Source: Kistimonas asteriae
GTDB lineage: Bacteria > Pseudomonadota > Gammaproteobacteria > Pseudomonadales > Endozoicomonadaceae
NCBI RefSeq assembly: GCF_018263925.1
Contig: NZ_JAEVHF010000010.1
Coordinates: forward strand, 1 to 64,000
Length of the DNA stretch: 64,000 nt
Reading direction: 5' to 3'
A program made the translations under genes and the position numbers. Below are positions 15,349 through 25,029 of this stretch, piece by piece; position 1 is the stretch's first letter, and each line of letters begins with the position of its first letter. The notes beneath the pieces are model-generated. The model ran no database searches, was not told the DNA's origin, and saw nothing but the letters and a program-made list of their open reading frames with translations.

Positions 15349-16299
15349 TTACTCCTGTGAGGCATCCAGGAATTGAATGAGATCCATGGCACTCTGTTCA
15401 GGAATCTCTTCCATTGGCATGTGACCAACGCCGGTATACACGATCAGTTCACTGCCTGGAATGGCTTGGTGGTATTTGGGTGCATGACGTACAGGAATCC
15501 AGTGGTCTTCGTCGCCCCACATGATCAGCGTGGGCATGGTGAGCAGATGGGTTCGTGAGGTGTCAAAGCCGACGCGGTTACGGATATGGCGGATCAGTCG
15601 ACCACCGGCAGCCCGGTTGCCTTCCCGGTGCAGTAGCTCGTTATAGCGGCGAATTTCATCGGGTGTGGCTTTGTTTGGATCGGCATAGGCGCGGCGCACC
15701 AGTGAGGCGAACAAGCTGTAAGGTGCTTCCGTATAGTCGGCGATACGGCCAATCAGCGGCATTCCCCAGCCAATCAATGCTGCCGGGGGGATGAAAAAGT
15801 AACCTGCGGCATTGAGCATCACCAGTTTTTTAACGCGCTGCGGATAACGTGACGCGTACTGGTAAGCAAAATACCCGCCCAATGAATTGCCCGCTAAATG
15901 AAAGTGCTCGAGTTTCAGGGCAGTGACAAAATCCTCCAGGAATTGCATGTAGGTCTGGTCATCGACCTTGCGGTTGGGGAAGGGGCCTGTCAGGCCAAAG
16001 TTGGGCACATCAATGCAAATGATACGATACCGATCCTGTAACAGGTTGACCCATTTGTCCCAGGTGTGCAGTGAGGAAAACAGCCCATGAAGGAGGATGA
16101 GAACGGGGCCTTCTCCTTCATCTCGATAGTGAACCTTGAGTCCGTTGACCTCGACAAAGCGCGAAGGTGACTGCGCCCAGTGTGCCAGTGATTCCACTGA
16201 CTGTTGTCGTGCACATCCCTTGAGCAGGAAAAGTGCAATGATTATTCCAATAGTCAAAACGACCATCAGAAGAATGGTTAAAAACCCCTCGGAAAACAT
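15349..16299 (-). CDS. Membrane-anchored alpha/beta hydrolase
   Basis: An alpha/beta-fold hydrolase of 316 residues with an N-terminal membrane anchor (MFSEGFLTILLMVVLTIGII and onward). The oxyanion region is HGLFSSLHTW, the nucleophile elbow GNSLGG, the acid Asp lies in WGDEDHWIP and the catalytic His in GVGHMP. The frame extends upstream to 16383, but the ATG at 16299 with AAGGAA ahead places the anchor at the N-terminus. It is cotranscribed with the lipocalin. The substrate is unknown; an esterase or lipase acting at the membrane is plausible. Confidence 0.85.
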   Translation of the reverse strand: MFSEGFLTILLMVVLTIGIIIALFLLKGCARQQSVESLAHWAQSPSRFVEVNGLKVHYRDEGEGPVLILLHGLFSSLHTWDKWVNLLQDRYRIICIDVPNFGLTGPFPNRKVDDQTYMQFLEDFVTALKLEHFHLAGNSLGGYFAYQYASRYPQRVKKLVMLNAAGYFFIPPAALIGWGMPLIGRIADYTEAPYSLFASLVRRAYADPNKATPDEIRRYNELLHREGNRAAGGRLIRHIRNRVGFDTSRTHLLTMPTLIMWGDEDHWIPVRHAPKYHQAIPGSELIVYTGVGHMPMEEIPEQSAMDLIQFLDASQE

Positions 16300-16503
16300 G
16301 CGGCAGTATTCCTTTGCTTGTTCGGTGTGTTGCCGCTGATCATAGGCTGTTCCCTCGGTAATAACCATGACCCTGGCTGACATTTTCTCGCGGTATTGAT
16401 GTCAGAAAAACCGGGGCTGTGGCCCATGCGAATGGGATGTGATTCCGATCGGTAGTACTATGCAATGAAACCCTCTTAACCCTCAGAACGGATTGTCTGA
16501 ACG

Positions 16504-18030
16504 ATGACGATGTCCTTCCTTGTTTATACCCTGTTGCTTGTTGCGGTAACGGCCATAGTGGCTGTTGCGGCCTGGAAGATCAGTGCCGCTTCAGCCCGGC
16601 AACGTTGTGAAACGGAGTCATTGCGTGAGCAGCAAGCCCTTGAGACCGAACGCCTCCAGTCGGTAGAGCGTCAGGCCTGGCTCGAAACGGAAAACCGTCG
16701 TCAGCAGGAAACCGTTACGCAGTTGAAGCAGGAGCAGGAAATGGCTCGGCAGCAGATTCAGTCCCTGGAGCTGGAATTGGCCCGGTCGACAGAACGGCTC
16801 AGTGGTATGGATGAGCTACGGACTGTCCTGCGGGATGCGGAGTCGCGCCTGCAGCAGCTGCAGGGAAGCGAAAGTGACCTTCGAACGGCGCTGGCTGCAC
16901 GGGATAAGGAGCGGGAAGCGGCAGACGATAAAATCAGGTTGCTTGAGCAGAGTGAGGTGAGACTCAACCAGCAGTTTGAAAATCTGGCTAACCGTATCTT
17001 TGAAGCGAAGGCCACCCGGTTTACCGAACAGAATAAAATGGCGCTGGATGGTTTATTGGGGCCGTTTAAACAGCAGATTTCCGATTTCCGCCAGCAGGTC
17101 AATGATGCCTATGTCACGGAAGCCAAGGAGCGCCGCTCCCTGCGTGATGAAGTCCTGGGGCTTCGTGAGCTGAACCAGCAGATGAGCCAGGAAGCCCTGA
17201 ACCTGACCCGTGCCCTGAAGGGGGATAAGAAGGCCCAGGGTAACTGGGGAGAGCTGGTGCTGGACCGGGTGTTGGAAGAGTCCGGCTTGCGTGAAGGGCA
17301 CGAATACGAGCGGCAAGTCTCACTGAAGAACACCGACGGCGAACGACTGCAGCCCGATGTGGTCGTTCATCTGCCCGATGGCAAGGATGTGGTGATCGAC
17401 TCCAAAGTCTCTCTGGTGGATTACAGCCGTTATCATGAGGCGGAAGAGGATGCGGAAAGGAATCGGGCGCTGGCCGCCCATGTTCAGTGTCTGCGTAACC
17501 ATATCAGGGGACTGAGCGCCAAAAGCTATCAGGACCTGGATGGCGTCCGAACCCTGGATTATGTCTTGATGTTCATTCCGGTGGAACCTGCTTTTTATGC
17601 CGCGGTCGAACATCAGCCATCACTGTTCCAGGAAGCGCTGGAGCACAATATTATGCTGGTCAGTCCAACCAATCTGTTAGTGGCATTACGCACTATCGAA
17701 AATATCTGGCGCTATGAACACCAGAATCGGAATGCGGAAAAAATTGCTGAAAAAGCCAGTGCGCTCTACGACAAACTGCGGGGTTTCACGGACGATATGC
17801 AGAAACTGGGCAGCCAGCTGGATACCGCGAAGAAGACCTACGATGGTGCCATGAACAAGTTCAGTGCGGGACGGGGCAATCTGGTGCGTCAGGCGCAGCA
17901 GTTTGTGGAACTGGGCGTCAAGGTGAAAAAGCAGTTGCCGCAGGACTTGCTGGATCGCTCTGTCACAGAGATCAGCGCGCCAGTGGAAGAGGTAGAATTG
18001 CTGGAAGAAAGTGATAAAAATCTCGGCTAA
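16504..18030 (+). CDS. rmuC: DNA recombination protein RmuC homolog
   Basis: A 508-residue protein. One N-terminal membrane segment (FLVYTLLLVAVTAIVAVAAW) is followed by a long Gln/Glu/Arg-rich coiled coil (about 30-200). The conserved RmuC domain (about 210-440) carries KAQGNWGELVLDRVLEESGL, the nuclease-like DVVIDSKVSLVDY and IPVEPAF. RmuC limits inversion between short inverted repeats and is thought to be a nuclease-related protein. The start ATG at 16504 is followed by another ATG two codons later; either may be used. It is transcribed alone and followed by a terminator. Confidence 0.95.
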   Translation: MTMSFLVYTLLLVAVTAIVAVAAWKISAASARQRCETESLREQQALETERLQSVERQAWLETENRRQQETVTQLKQEQEMARQQIQSLELELARSTERLSGMDELRTVLRDAESRLQQLQGSESDLRTALAARDKEREAADDKIRLLEQSEVRLNQQFENLANRIFEAKATRFTEQNKMALDGLLGPFKQQISDFRQQVNDAYVTEAKERRSLRDEVLGLRELNQQMSQEALNLTRALKGDKKAQGNWGELVLDRVLEESGLREGHEYERQVSLKNTDGERLQPDVVVHLPDGKDVVIDSKVSLVDYSRYHEAEEDAERNRALAAHVQCLRNHIRGLSAKSYQDLDGVRTLDYVLMFIPVEPAFYAAVEHQPSLFQEALEHNIMLVSPTNLLVALRTIENIWRYEHQNRNAEKIAEKASALYDKLRGFTDDMQKLGSQLDTAKKTYDGAMNKFSAGRGNLVRQAQQFVELGVKVKKQLPQDLLDRSVTEISAPVEEVELLEESDKNLG

Positions 18031-18223
18031 TACTTATGGTCTTTTGATGCGTATCAATATCTGGTTCGTCGAGTCAGGTAAAGTGAACCCCGCAGTGAAG
18101 AGGGGAGGGGTTGGTCGCTGAAAACAGCTCAGCGATGATCCTGCCACTGCAAGCAAGTGTCATGGCGCCTCGTTATAGCAGACTGCGGTAGAGACAGTCG
18201 GGACAGGTCTGCCAATGGTTATT

Positions 18224-18258
18224 GGCCGGTTTTCTGAGGGGGAAACCGGCCTTTTCTT
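18224..18258 (+). terminator. Rho-independent terminator after rmuC
   Basis: The 9-bp stem GGCCGGTTT...AAACCGGCC has a loop of about 10 nt and is followed by TTTTCTTTCT. It lies about 190 nt past rmuC. The rest of the 336-nt gap before the SDR gene shows no other gene. Confidence 0.8.
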
Positions 18259-18366
18259 TCTGCATAACATTCTTCGTATTTCTCACCATAGCTGAAAACC
18301 ACTAAGGCAGTGATGCTGCCCTTGTGCTTAGCTTTTGTCTCCACTACTACCGGGCTGGAGTTCGTT

Positions 18367-19176
18367 ATGCCGCACATAAGGGCCAACCAGAAGGTCGATG
18401 ATCAGGGACAGCATGGGGCCGGAAAACCGGCTGTGTTGGTGACCGGGGGCGCGCAGGGAATAGGTCGTGGCATCACAGAGTATTTTCTGGCGAAAGGCTA
18501 TAGCGTGGTGGTGGCGGACCATGATCGTGAAGCCGGTGAAGAACTGGTCGGGCTGTTGTCCCGGCAGGGAGACGTACGCTTTATTCGCACGGATGTCAGT
18601 AATGAAGAATCGGTGCAGCGGTGTATTGCCCGGGTTCAGCACTGGTTTGGCGGCTTGGATGGATTGATCAATAACGCGGGTATTGCAGACCCTTATACCG
18701 GTCCGCTGGAATACCTTGATCTCGAGGACTGGCAACGGATTATTGATGTCAATCTGACCGGTGTCTTCCTGATGGTCAGGCAGGCGCTGGGTTTGCTGCG
18801 CGTCCGACATGGCGCGATAGTCAATATTGCCTCCACGCGCTATCTGCAATCCGAACCCCAGACCGAAGCGTATGCGGCGAGCAAAGGCGGTGTGGTTTCG
18901 TTAACTCATGCTTTGGCAGTATCGCTGTCTGGGCAGATTCGGGCTAACTGTATCAGCCCCGGCTGGATTGAGGTGGGGGAATTACAGAAGTCCCGCTCAC
19001 GGCGCCCGGTGCACCTGACGGAAACCTGCCATCAGCAGCATCCGGTGGGGCGAGTAGGGGAGGCTCAGGACGTGGCTAGCCTGGCCCATTTCCTTATTTC
19101 TGAGGAAGCCGGGTTCATGACCGGCCAGAATATTATTCTGGATGGTGGCATGACCCGGAAAATGGTGTACGAGTAG
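18367..19176 (+). CDS. Short-chain dehydrogenase/reductase
   Basis: An NAD(P)-dependent oxidoreductase of 269 residues. The cofactor motif is TGGAQGIGRG and the structural motif NNAG. Catalytic Ser lies in VNIASTR, and Tyr and Lys in YAASKGG. The C-terminal family features are SPGWIEV and GFMTGQNIILDGG. The frame is open back to 18310, but the ATG at 18367 has GGAG 6 nt upstream. It is a classical SDR whose substrate cannot be told from sequence. SDR genes are frequent members of phr/LitR light clusters, which may explain its position. Confidence 0.88.
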   Translation: MPHIRANQKVDDQGQHGAGKPAVLVTGGAQGIGRGITEYFLAKGYSVVVADHDREAGEELVGLLSRQGDVRFIRTDVSNEESVQRCIARVQHWFGGLDGLINNAGIADPYTGPLEYLDLEDWQRIIDVNLTGVFLMVRQALGLLRVRHGAIVNIASTRYLQSEPQTEAYAASKGGVVSLTHALAVSLSGQIRANCISPGWIEVGELQKSRSRRPVHLTETCHQQHPVGRVGEAQDVASLAHFLISEEAGFMTGQNIILDGGMTRKMVYE

Positions 19177-19187
19177 TGGGTTGATGG

Positions 19188-19583
19188 TTAGTTGAAGACG
19201 AATCTACGGGCTTCAATCCACGACATGTCGCGACCGTTGTGCTCGGCTTCTGCCAGGATATCTTCCAGCCGCTGATATTGGCTGATTTCATCATCGGACA
19301 TGAAGTGCAGGCATTCCCCACCAAAGAACCAAAGCAGGTCGCGGGGAACCATCGGTGCCAGCTGGGGATGGTTACCGATGAAAGCAAACAGCCACTGCTG
19401 GCCCAGGTAGCGTGATTCTTCCAGGTGATCTGCCAGTGCCTGCTTGACGTGCTGTAACTGTTCCAGCTGCTGTTCTTTCTGTTCTTCCGTGCAGACGCTG
19501 TCCAGCGCATTGGGCAGCTGCATCATCAGGTTGTCCAGCAGCTGCTGGTGATGTTCGATGTAGAGACGGTGATTTTCAGGCAT
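19188..19583 (-). CDS. PA2817-like conserved protein
   Basis: A small soluble protein of 131 residues, rich in Gln, Glu and Leu in its first half, which is probably helical. The C-terminal part PRDLLWFFGGECLHFMSDDE followed by QRLEDILAE is the part I recognise from the Pseudomonas PA2817 family. No catalytic motif or cofactor site is visible; function unknown. It converges with the SDR gene 11 nt away and is monocistronic. Confidence 0.7.
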   Translation of the reverse strand: MPENHRLYIEHHQQLLDNLMMQLPNALDSVCTEEQKEQQLEQLQHVKQALADHLEESRYLGQQWLFAFIGNHPQLAPMVPRDLLWFFGGECLHFMSDDEISQYQRLEDILAEAEHNGRDMSWIEARRFVFN

Positions 19584-19791
19584 CAGGAGATTCCGATCTG
19601 GTCAGACAACCTGTCACGACAGGTTATCCGTAAAAACGTGACAACGTAGCGAGCGCTGAGCGAGAGGTCAAGTCTGTCGATATTCGACGTTGACGCCATC
19701 CGATGTGTTAAGTGCCCATCTGCTTTTGCAATAAAATACTATAAGATGCCCGTTTAAAGACTGATATAAGCATAAGGAACTGAACGGATAC

Positions 19792-20706
19792 ATGACCCGG
19801 GCACTGCAAATCCACCAGCTTTACAAAACTTACGACAATGGTCACCAAGCGCTGAAAGGTATTGACCTGGAGGTTCAGGAAGGTGATTTCTTTGCGTTGC
19901 TGGGCCCTAATGGCGCGGGCAAGTCAACGACCATCGGCATTGTTTCCTCACTGGTCAATAAAACGTCGGGTGACGTTAATATATTTGGTTATGACCTCGA
20001 TAAAGACATGAGTCGTGCCAAGCGCCAATTGGGTGTGGTCCCTCAGGAAATAAACTTTAACCAGTTTGAGAAAACACGGGATATTGTCATTACCCAAGCA
20101 GGTTATTATGGCATTTCCGCGAATGAGGCCAGTGCCCGGACCGAGGTGTATCTCAAAAAACTCGGGCTTTGGGATAAGCGTGATGTGCAGTCCCGCATGT
20201 TGTCCGGGGGTATGAAGCGCCGTTTGATGATCGCCCGGGCGTTAGTTCATGAGCCACGCCTCCTTATTCTGGATGAACCAACGGCTGGTGTTGATATTGA
20301 GCTGCGTCGTTCGTTGTGGGAATTCCTGCGGGAAATCAATGCCAAGGGCACAACCGTCATCCTCACGACCCATTACCTGGAAGAAGCGGAACAGATGTGT
20401 CGCAATATTGCGATCATAGACCAGGGTGTCATCGTCGAAAATACCAGCATGAAAGCACTGCTGGGCAAATTACAGAAAGAAAGCTTTCTGCTGGATACCC
20501 GAGAACCCATAAACGATATACCCGAATTTGCCGGTTATGTCGTCCGCAAGGTCGATGACAGCTGCCTTGAGGTTGAAGTGAACAAGAACCAGGGGTTAAA
20601 CGGGCTTTTCCAGCAATTGAATGCTTCAAGCATTGATGTCATCAGCATGAGAAACAAAGCGAACCGACTGGAAGAACTCTTTGTCGGGATGACCGCCCAG
20701 GGATAA
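19792..20706 (+). CDS. ABC exporter ATP-binding protein (YadG-like)
   Basis: The 304-residue ATPase subunit of an ABC-2 type exporter. Walker A GPNGAGKST lies near residue 38, the Q-loop in VVPQEINFNQF, the signature MLSGGMKRRLM near 140, Walker B LLILDEPTAG and the H-loop TTHYLEEAE. The C-terminal 80 residues are the regulatory extension typical of YadG. The start ATG lies a short distance after AAGGA. The permease gene follows after 11 nt. The exported substrate is unknown. Confidence 0.93.
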   Translation: MTRALQIHQLYKTYDNGHQALKGIDLEVQEGDFFALLGPNGAGKSTTIGIVSSLVNKTSGDVNIFGYDLDKDMSRAKRQLGVVPQEINFNQFEKTRDIVITQAGYYGISANEASARTEVYLKKLGLWDKRDVQSRMLSGGMKRRLMIARALVHEPRLLILDEPTAGVDIELRRSLWEFLREINAKGTTVILTTHYLEEAEQMCRNIAIIDQGVIVENTSMKALLGKLQKESFLLDTREPINDIPEFAGYVVRKVDDSCLEVEVNKNQGLNGLFQQLNASSIDVISMRNKANRLEELFVGMTAQG

Positions 20707-20717
20707 TTGATAACAGG

Positions 20718-21524
20718 ATGACAGGTGTGAATACGAACAGGGATTCCTATCCGTTCCGGGAAAACTGGATCGCTTTCTATACGATTTTTGTGAAGGAAAT
20801 TCGCCGTTTCCTTCGGATCTGGCCGCAGACACTGTTGCCACCGGCGATCACCATGGCGCTCTATTTTGTGATTTTCGGTAATGTCATCGGTTCGCGCATT
20901 GGTGAGATGGGCGGCTTTGATTACATGACCTTTGTTGTGCCTGGCTTGATCATGATGTCGGTGATCACCAACAGTTACAGCAATGTGGCGTCCAGTTTCT
21001 TTGGCAATAAATTCCAGCGCAGCGTAGAAGAGTTGCTCGTATCACCCGTGCCTAATTGGATTATATTAATGGGTTTTGTAATGGGTGGCGTCTGTCGTGG
21101 ACTCGGCGTGGCATTCATCGTGACACTGCTGTCTCTGTTTTTCGTGGATTTCCAGATTTACGATATCAGCGTCACAGTACTGGCGATATTTCTTACTGCC
21201 ACCCTGTTTGCGCTCGGCGGGTTTATCAACGCTCTCTATGCAAAATCCTTTGATGATATTGCGATCATTCCGACGTTCGTTCTGACGCCTCTGACCTATC
21301 TTGGCGGTGTGTTTTATTCTGTCAAGATATTGCCGGAGTTCTGGCAGGGGCTTTCCCAGATCAACCCTATCCTCTATCAGGTCAATGCTTTCCGTTATGG
21401 CCTGCTGGGTTACAGTGGCGTGGTTAACCTGGGGCATGCATTCCTGATGATGGGATTGGCCGTTATCGTCTTGTTTGTCTACAGTCTTTACCTTTTGAAT
21501 ACAGGCAAGGGCCTGAGAAACTGA
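20718..21524 (+). CDS. ABC-2 type permease (YadH-like)
   Basis: A 268-residue inner-membrane partner of the preceding ATPase, with six hydrophobic segments. The ABC-2 family features are IFVKEIRRFLRIWPQTLLPP near the N-terminus, DYMTFVVPGLIMMSVITNSY and LTYLGGVFYSVKILPEFWQG. It closely resembles E. coli YadH. The ribosome site is weak, and translation is probably coupled to the ATPase gene. Confidence 0.93.
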   Translation: MTGVNTNRDSYPFRENWIAFYTIFVKEIRRFLRIWPQTLLPPAITMALYFVIFGNVIGSRIGEMGGFDYMTFVVPGLIMMSVITNSYSNVASSFFGNKFQRSVEELLVSPVPNWIILMGFVMGGVCRGLGVAFIVTLLSLFFVDFQIYDISVTVLAIFLTATLFALGGFINALYAKSFDDIAIIPTFVLTPLTYLGGVFYSVKILPEFWQGLSQINPILYQVNAFRYGLLGYSGVVNLGHAFLMMGLAVIVLFVYSLYLLNTGKGLRN

Positions 21525-21535
21525 GTTTCGTTGTA

Positions 21536-22366
21536 ATGAACACATCCGTAGAAACATCCCCACTGGGCAAGCACAGTGATTATGTGGCTGAGTACGATGC
21601 GAACCTGATTTTTCCGATACCCCGTGCACCCAAGTGGGAAGCGAATGGGCTGGTGGCCGCCAGTCTGCCGTTTACCGGGGTCGATATCTGGAATGCCTAT
21701 GAGTTGTCCTGGCTGAATAACCGTGGCAAGCCGATTGTGGCGGCCGGGGTATTCACGATCCCCAGTGATTCGGAGTGCATTATTGAATCCAAGTCGTTCA
21801 AGCTTTATCTGAATTCTTTCAACCAGAGCCGGTTTGAGTCAGCGGCGGACGTGCAGGCAACCATGGCCCGTGATCTCAGTCGGGCAGCTGGTGCGCCAGT
21901 TCGTGTCGAGATCGTTGCAGTTAATGGGCTGGAACAGAAAGGGCTGGCCTTGCTGCAGGGTGAGTGCATTGATGAGCTGGATATTGCCATCGACACTTAT
22001 CAGTTAGACAGCAGCCTGGTGCAACCCGCTGAGAATGATGAACGTGTGGCGGAAACACTGTATAGCCATTTGCTGAAGTCCAACTGCCCAGTGACTGGCC
22101 AGCCCGATTGGGGAACACTCATCATTGATTATCGAGGGCCGCGTATCGATCGTGAATCGCTGCTGAAATACATTTGCTCCATGCGCCAGCACCAGGATTT
22201 TCATGAGCAATGTGTGGAGCGGGTTTTCCTGGATATCATGGCGCAATGTCGGCCGGAGGTGCTGACGGTCAGTGCACGCTATGTTCGTCGAGGCGGGTTG
22301 GATATTAATCCGTGGCGGACAAACTGTGGCAAAGAGGCGGATAATGGCCGCCTGGCACGTCAATAA
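21536..22366 (+). CDS. queF: NADPH-dependent 7-cyano-7-deazaguanine reductase
   Basis: Reduces preQ0 to preQ1 in queuosine tRNA modification. The 276 residues are the long, duplicated form found in gammaproteobacteria. The substrate-binding motif ESKSFKLYLNSFNQ is in the first half. The catalytic Cys is in SNCPVTGQPDWG, followed by a conserved Asp. The C-terminal RYVRRGGLDINPWRTN is typical. It starts 11 nt after yadH and may be cotranscribed with it. Confidence 0.97.
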   Translation: MNTSVETSPLGKHSDYVAEYDANLIFPIPRAPKWEANGLVAASLPFTGVDIWNAYELSWLNNRGKPIVAAGVFTIPSDSECIIESKSFKLYLNSFNQSRFESAADVQATMARDLSRAAGAPVRVEIVAVNGLEQKGLALLQGECIDELDIAIDTYQLDSSLVQPAENDERVAETLYSHLLKSNCPVTGQPDWGTLIIDYRGPRIDRESLLKYICSMRQHQDFHEQCVERVFLDIMAQCRPEVLTVSARYVRRGGLDINPWRTNCGKEADNGRLARQ

Positions 22367-22392
22367 GTATCCCTGTAAATGGAAGGGCCGGG

Positions 22393-23799
22393 TCAGACAA
22401 TGATTCGGTCTTTCAGTTTTTCCGAGGCATCTTTCAACGCCTTCAATATGCGCTCCTTGTCATACGACTGAATATTGGTGGTATCCAGATACAGCGAAAA
22501 GCCTTTCATTTCGTGTTCCACATAACTTTTCCTGGCGCCGAGGTCCCGGCGGAAATCCATCACTTCGTATACCGGCACTGGGCGTGGAATGCCTTTCACC
22601 TGAACCTCGCCTTCCGCCCGACACAGAATGACATCCTTGACCAGTGACCAGGTTTCTTCGGCAATTAAAATCTGATTGGTGCCTGCACGGCTTTCCAGCC
22701 GACTGGCCAGGTTAACGTTGCCACCGATGATGGTGTAATCCATCCGTGAGGCAGTCCCAAAATTGCCGACGGTACAGAAACCGGTACTGATGCCCATTCG
22801 AATGTTAAGCGGCTTTCGGATGCCCTTGCTGCGCCAGTGTTGTCGCAGCACCTTCATATGTTTGCGCATGGCGATTGCCATGGAGGCGGCGGCCAGTGCA
22901 TCACGGCGGTCACCCTGGGGACGATGATCACCGAAGTAGACCATCAGGCTGTCGCCAATGAATTTATCAATGGTGCCGCCAAAGTGCAGTGCAATGCGGG
23001 ACATTTCGTCAAGGTAATGGTTTAGCAGACCTGTCAGCGCCTCTGGATCCATTTCATCCGTGATATCGGTAAAGCCTTCTATGTCAGAGAAAAAAACGGT
23101 CAGGCGTTTTCGGCGCGGTTGCAGGTTCGTGTGAGGCTGGCCTGTTCTCAGGGACTCATGAACCCGTGGTGGCAGATAGCTGGTCATGTTGTTGACCAGC
23201 TGGGCATATTGCTGCTTTTGTAGTTGAGCTTGTTGCTGTAACTGGTTGATCGAACGGACTTTTATAGAGGAGAGCCAGCTAATAAATAACAGGTAGATCA
23301 GCATGCCACCGGCGATGATGATATGGGTTACCAGGGGTAATGGAGGATCGAATGTGGTACCAGGTAGCAGGGTATGTGTCAGAAAGGTCAGCCCCGAAAA
23401 TAGCAGGGTCTGCATGCACATAAATCGGAAGCCGTGTGCGCTGATACTACTGACAGACAGCAGGATCAGTGTGGCCAGCGAAATAAATAGGGGTATACCT
23501 GCGACGGCCAGCAGTACACTGATGATCACGGTGTCCCAGGTGATCAAGAGTCTGGACACGGCACGGGATTTGGCTTTGTTGTTTTGGGACGTGCGCGAGA
23601 TCCATCCCGTCAGTAAATAGCTGACATACGGCCATGGCAGCATAACGGCCACCACCCAGTACCAGTACGGCGCAATGCCGTTTAACCAGCAGGCTGAAAA
23701 AACGGTCGCCGCCGCCGTGAGCCAGAGGAGGCTTCTGGCCAGCAGGAATGCGTTATGGATCAGGAACTGTTTGACGTCAGTGACGGTAACGCTCGTCAT
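22393..23799 (-). CDS. Membrane class III adenylate cyclase (CyaB-like)
   Basis: A 468-residue integral membrane nucleotide cyclase. The N-terminal half (about 15-190) has around six hydrophobic segments like the MASE2 domain of Pseudomonas CyaB. A Gln-rich helix (QLQQQAQLQKQQYAQLV) links it to the catalytic domain (about 235-420). That domain has VFFSDIEGFTDITD with metal-binding Asp, FIGDSLMVYFGD with the second Asp, and DYTIIGGNVNLASRLE with the transition-state residues. It likely makes cAMP at the inner membrane. It converges with queF and is divergent from the nitroreductase gene. Confidence 0.9.
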   Translation of the reverse strand: MTSVTVTDVKQFLIHNAFLLARSLLWLTAAATVFSACWLNGIAPYWYWVVAVMLPWPYVSYLLTGWISRTSQNNKAKSRAVSRLLITWDTVIISVLLAVAGIPLFISLATLILLSVSSISAHGFRFMCMQTLLFSGLTFLTHTLLPGTTFDPPLPLVTHIIIAGGMLIYLLFISWLSSIKVRSINQLQQQAQLQKQQYAQLVNNMTSYLPPRVHESLRTGQPHTNLQPRRKRLTVFFSDIEGFTDITDEMDPEALTGLLNHYLDEMSRIALHFGGTIDKFIGDSLMVYFGDHRPQGDRRDALAAASMAIAMRKHMKVLRQHWRSKGIRKPLNIRMGISTGFCTVGNFGTASRMDYTIIGGNVNLASRLESRAGTNQILIAEETWSLVKDVILCRAEGEVQVKGIPRPVPVYEVMDFRRDLGARKSYVEHEMKGFSLYLDTTNIQSYDKERILKALKDASEKLKDRIIV

Positions 23800-23971
23800 A
23801 GGTAAGAATTATTATCGTGTCAGGCCATTATTGACGGATTTAATGGTAGTCTCTGCGTACTTGTGTCCCATTATCGTCAGCGGTTTTGGGAAAGCAAACA
23901 CTTTGTCCGCCAGTGCGATAGTATTGGCGGTTGCATGAATAGTCACCTGTCGTGTTGTCAGGAGGTTTTGA

Positions 23972-24535
23972 GTGGATGCCATTGAAGCATTAACGGGGCG
24001 AGTTTCTGTGCCAAGACTGGCTGAACCCGCACCATCGTCTGAGCAACTGGAAACCCTGTTCCAGGCGACATTGCGAGCGCCGGATCATGCCATGTTACGC
24101 CCATGGCGTTTTGTTACGATAACAGGCGCGTCCCGGGAGCGGTTAGGTGAACTCTATGCCAGGGCTGCGCAGGTTGACCAGCCGGATCTGGAAGAGGAGA
24201 TGCTGGATCGCTACCGTGGGCTGCCATTACGGGCGCCGATGCTGGTAGCGCTGGTGCTCACCCCGAAACAACACCCAAAAGTGCCTGAAATTGAACAGGT
24301 GCTCTCCCTGGGGGCGGCCTGCCACGGCATGATGGTGGCAGCGCATGCGATGGGCATTGGTGCGATGTGGCGAACCGGCGCCATCAGCTATCATCCCCTG
24401 GTTGCAGAGGGACTCGGCCTGACGGGCGACGAGACACTGTACGGTTTCATGTACCTTGGCACCCCGGATGGAGTCCGGAAAAAACGGCCACAGCTGGCGG
24501 TTGCGGATTTTGTATCCGCATGGCCTGAAGGATAA
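23972..24535 (+). CDS. NAD(P)H nitroreductase family protein (YdjA-like)
   Basis: A 187-residue FMN-dependent oxidoreductase of the small YdjA type. The FMN-phosphate region is ATLRAPDHAMLRPWRF. The conserved core ACHGMMVAAHAMGIGAMWRT and the C-terminal GFMYLGTP follow. The GTG start has GGAGG 6 nt upstream; an ATG one base further is out of frame. The physiological substrate is unknown. Confidence 0.9.
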   Translation: MDAIEALTGRVSVPRLAEPAPSSEQLETLFQATLRAPDHAMLRPWRFVTITGASRERLGELYARAAQVDQPDLEEEMLDRYRGLPLRAPMLVALVLTPKQHPKVPEIEQVLSLGAACHGMMVAAHAMGIGAMWRTGAISYHPLVAEGLGLTGDETLYGFMYLGTPDGVRKKRPQLAVADFVSAWPEG

Positions 24536-24566
24536 ACGGGAAGCTGGTGGGCAGCTTCCTGTGCCA

Positions 24567-25028
24567 TCAGTCAATCCAGTGGATAATGTGCTCTTCCCAG
24601 TCCTGTTCAGGTACCCTGTCTTCGCTCATGACTCGCTGTTGGACGGAAATACCCGCGAGATGCACGGTCTCAGGCGTGCCTGAGACCAGGGGATGCCATT
24701 CCGGAAGCTCCTTGCCTTCAGCGACCAGGCGGTAAGCGCAGGTTCTCGGCAGCCAGTGGAATTCTGGGATGTCATTGATTGTCAGGTGGATGCATTCGGG
24801 GGCAACCGTTGCCCGTTCCGAGTAGACCTTGCAGCGACAGGAGTCGGTATCAAGATGCCGGCAGGATAGCGCGGTGTAGCAGACTTCACCGGTGTCTTCG
24901 TCTTCCAGCTTCTGGAGGCAGCATCGCCCACAGCCATCACAGAGTGACTCCCACTGGGTTTTGCTCATGTCTTCCAGGCGAACCGTACGCCAGAAGGTGT
25001 CAATCTGCGATGCAGGTGTATTGCTCAT
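24567..25028 (-). CDS. ycgN: YcgN-like UPF0260 Cys-cluster protein
   Basis: About 153 residues, with the UPF0260 pattern CDGCGRCCLQKLEDED followed by CRHLDTDSCRCKVY, then PECIHLT, PRTCAYR and PEWHPL. The eight or so cysteines suggest a metal or Fe-S cluster; function unknown. The ATG at 25028 begins two bases before the ycgL stop codon ends. Another in-frame ATG at 25043 would overlap ycgL by 14 nt. It is the last gene of the minus-strand rnd-ycgL-ycgN operon, an order common in Pseudomonas and relatives. Confidence 0.92.
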   Translation of the reverse strand: MSNTPASQIDTFWRTVRLEDMSKTQWESLCDGCGRCCLQKLEDEDTGEVCYTALSCRHLDTDSCRCKVYSERATVAPECIHLTINDIPEFHWLPRTCAYRLVAEGKELPEWHPLVSGTPETVHLAGISVQQRVMSEDRVPEQDWEEHIIHWID

Positions 25029-25029
25029 A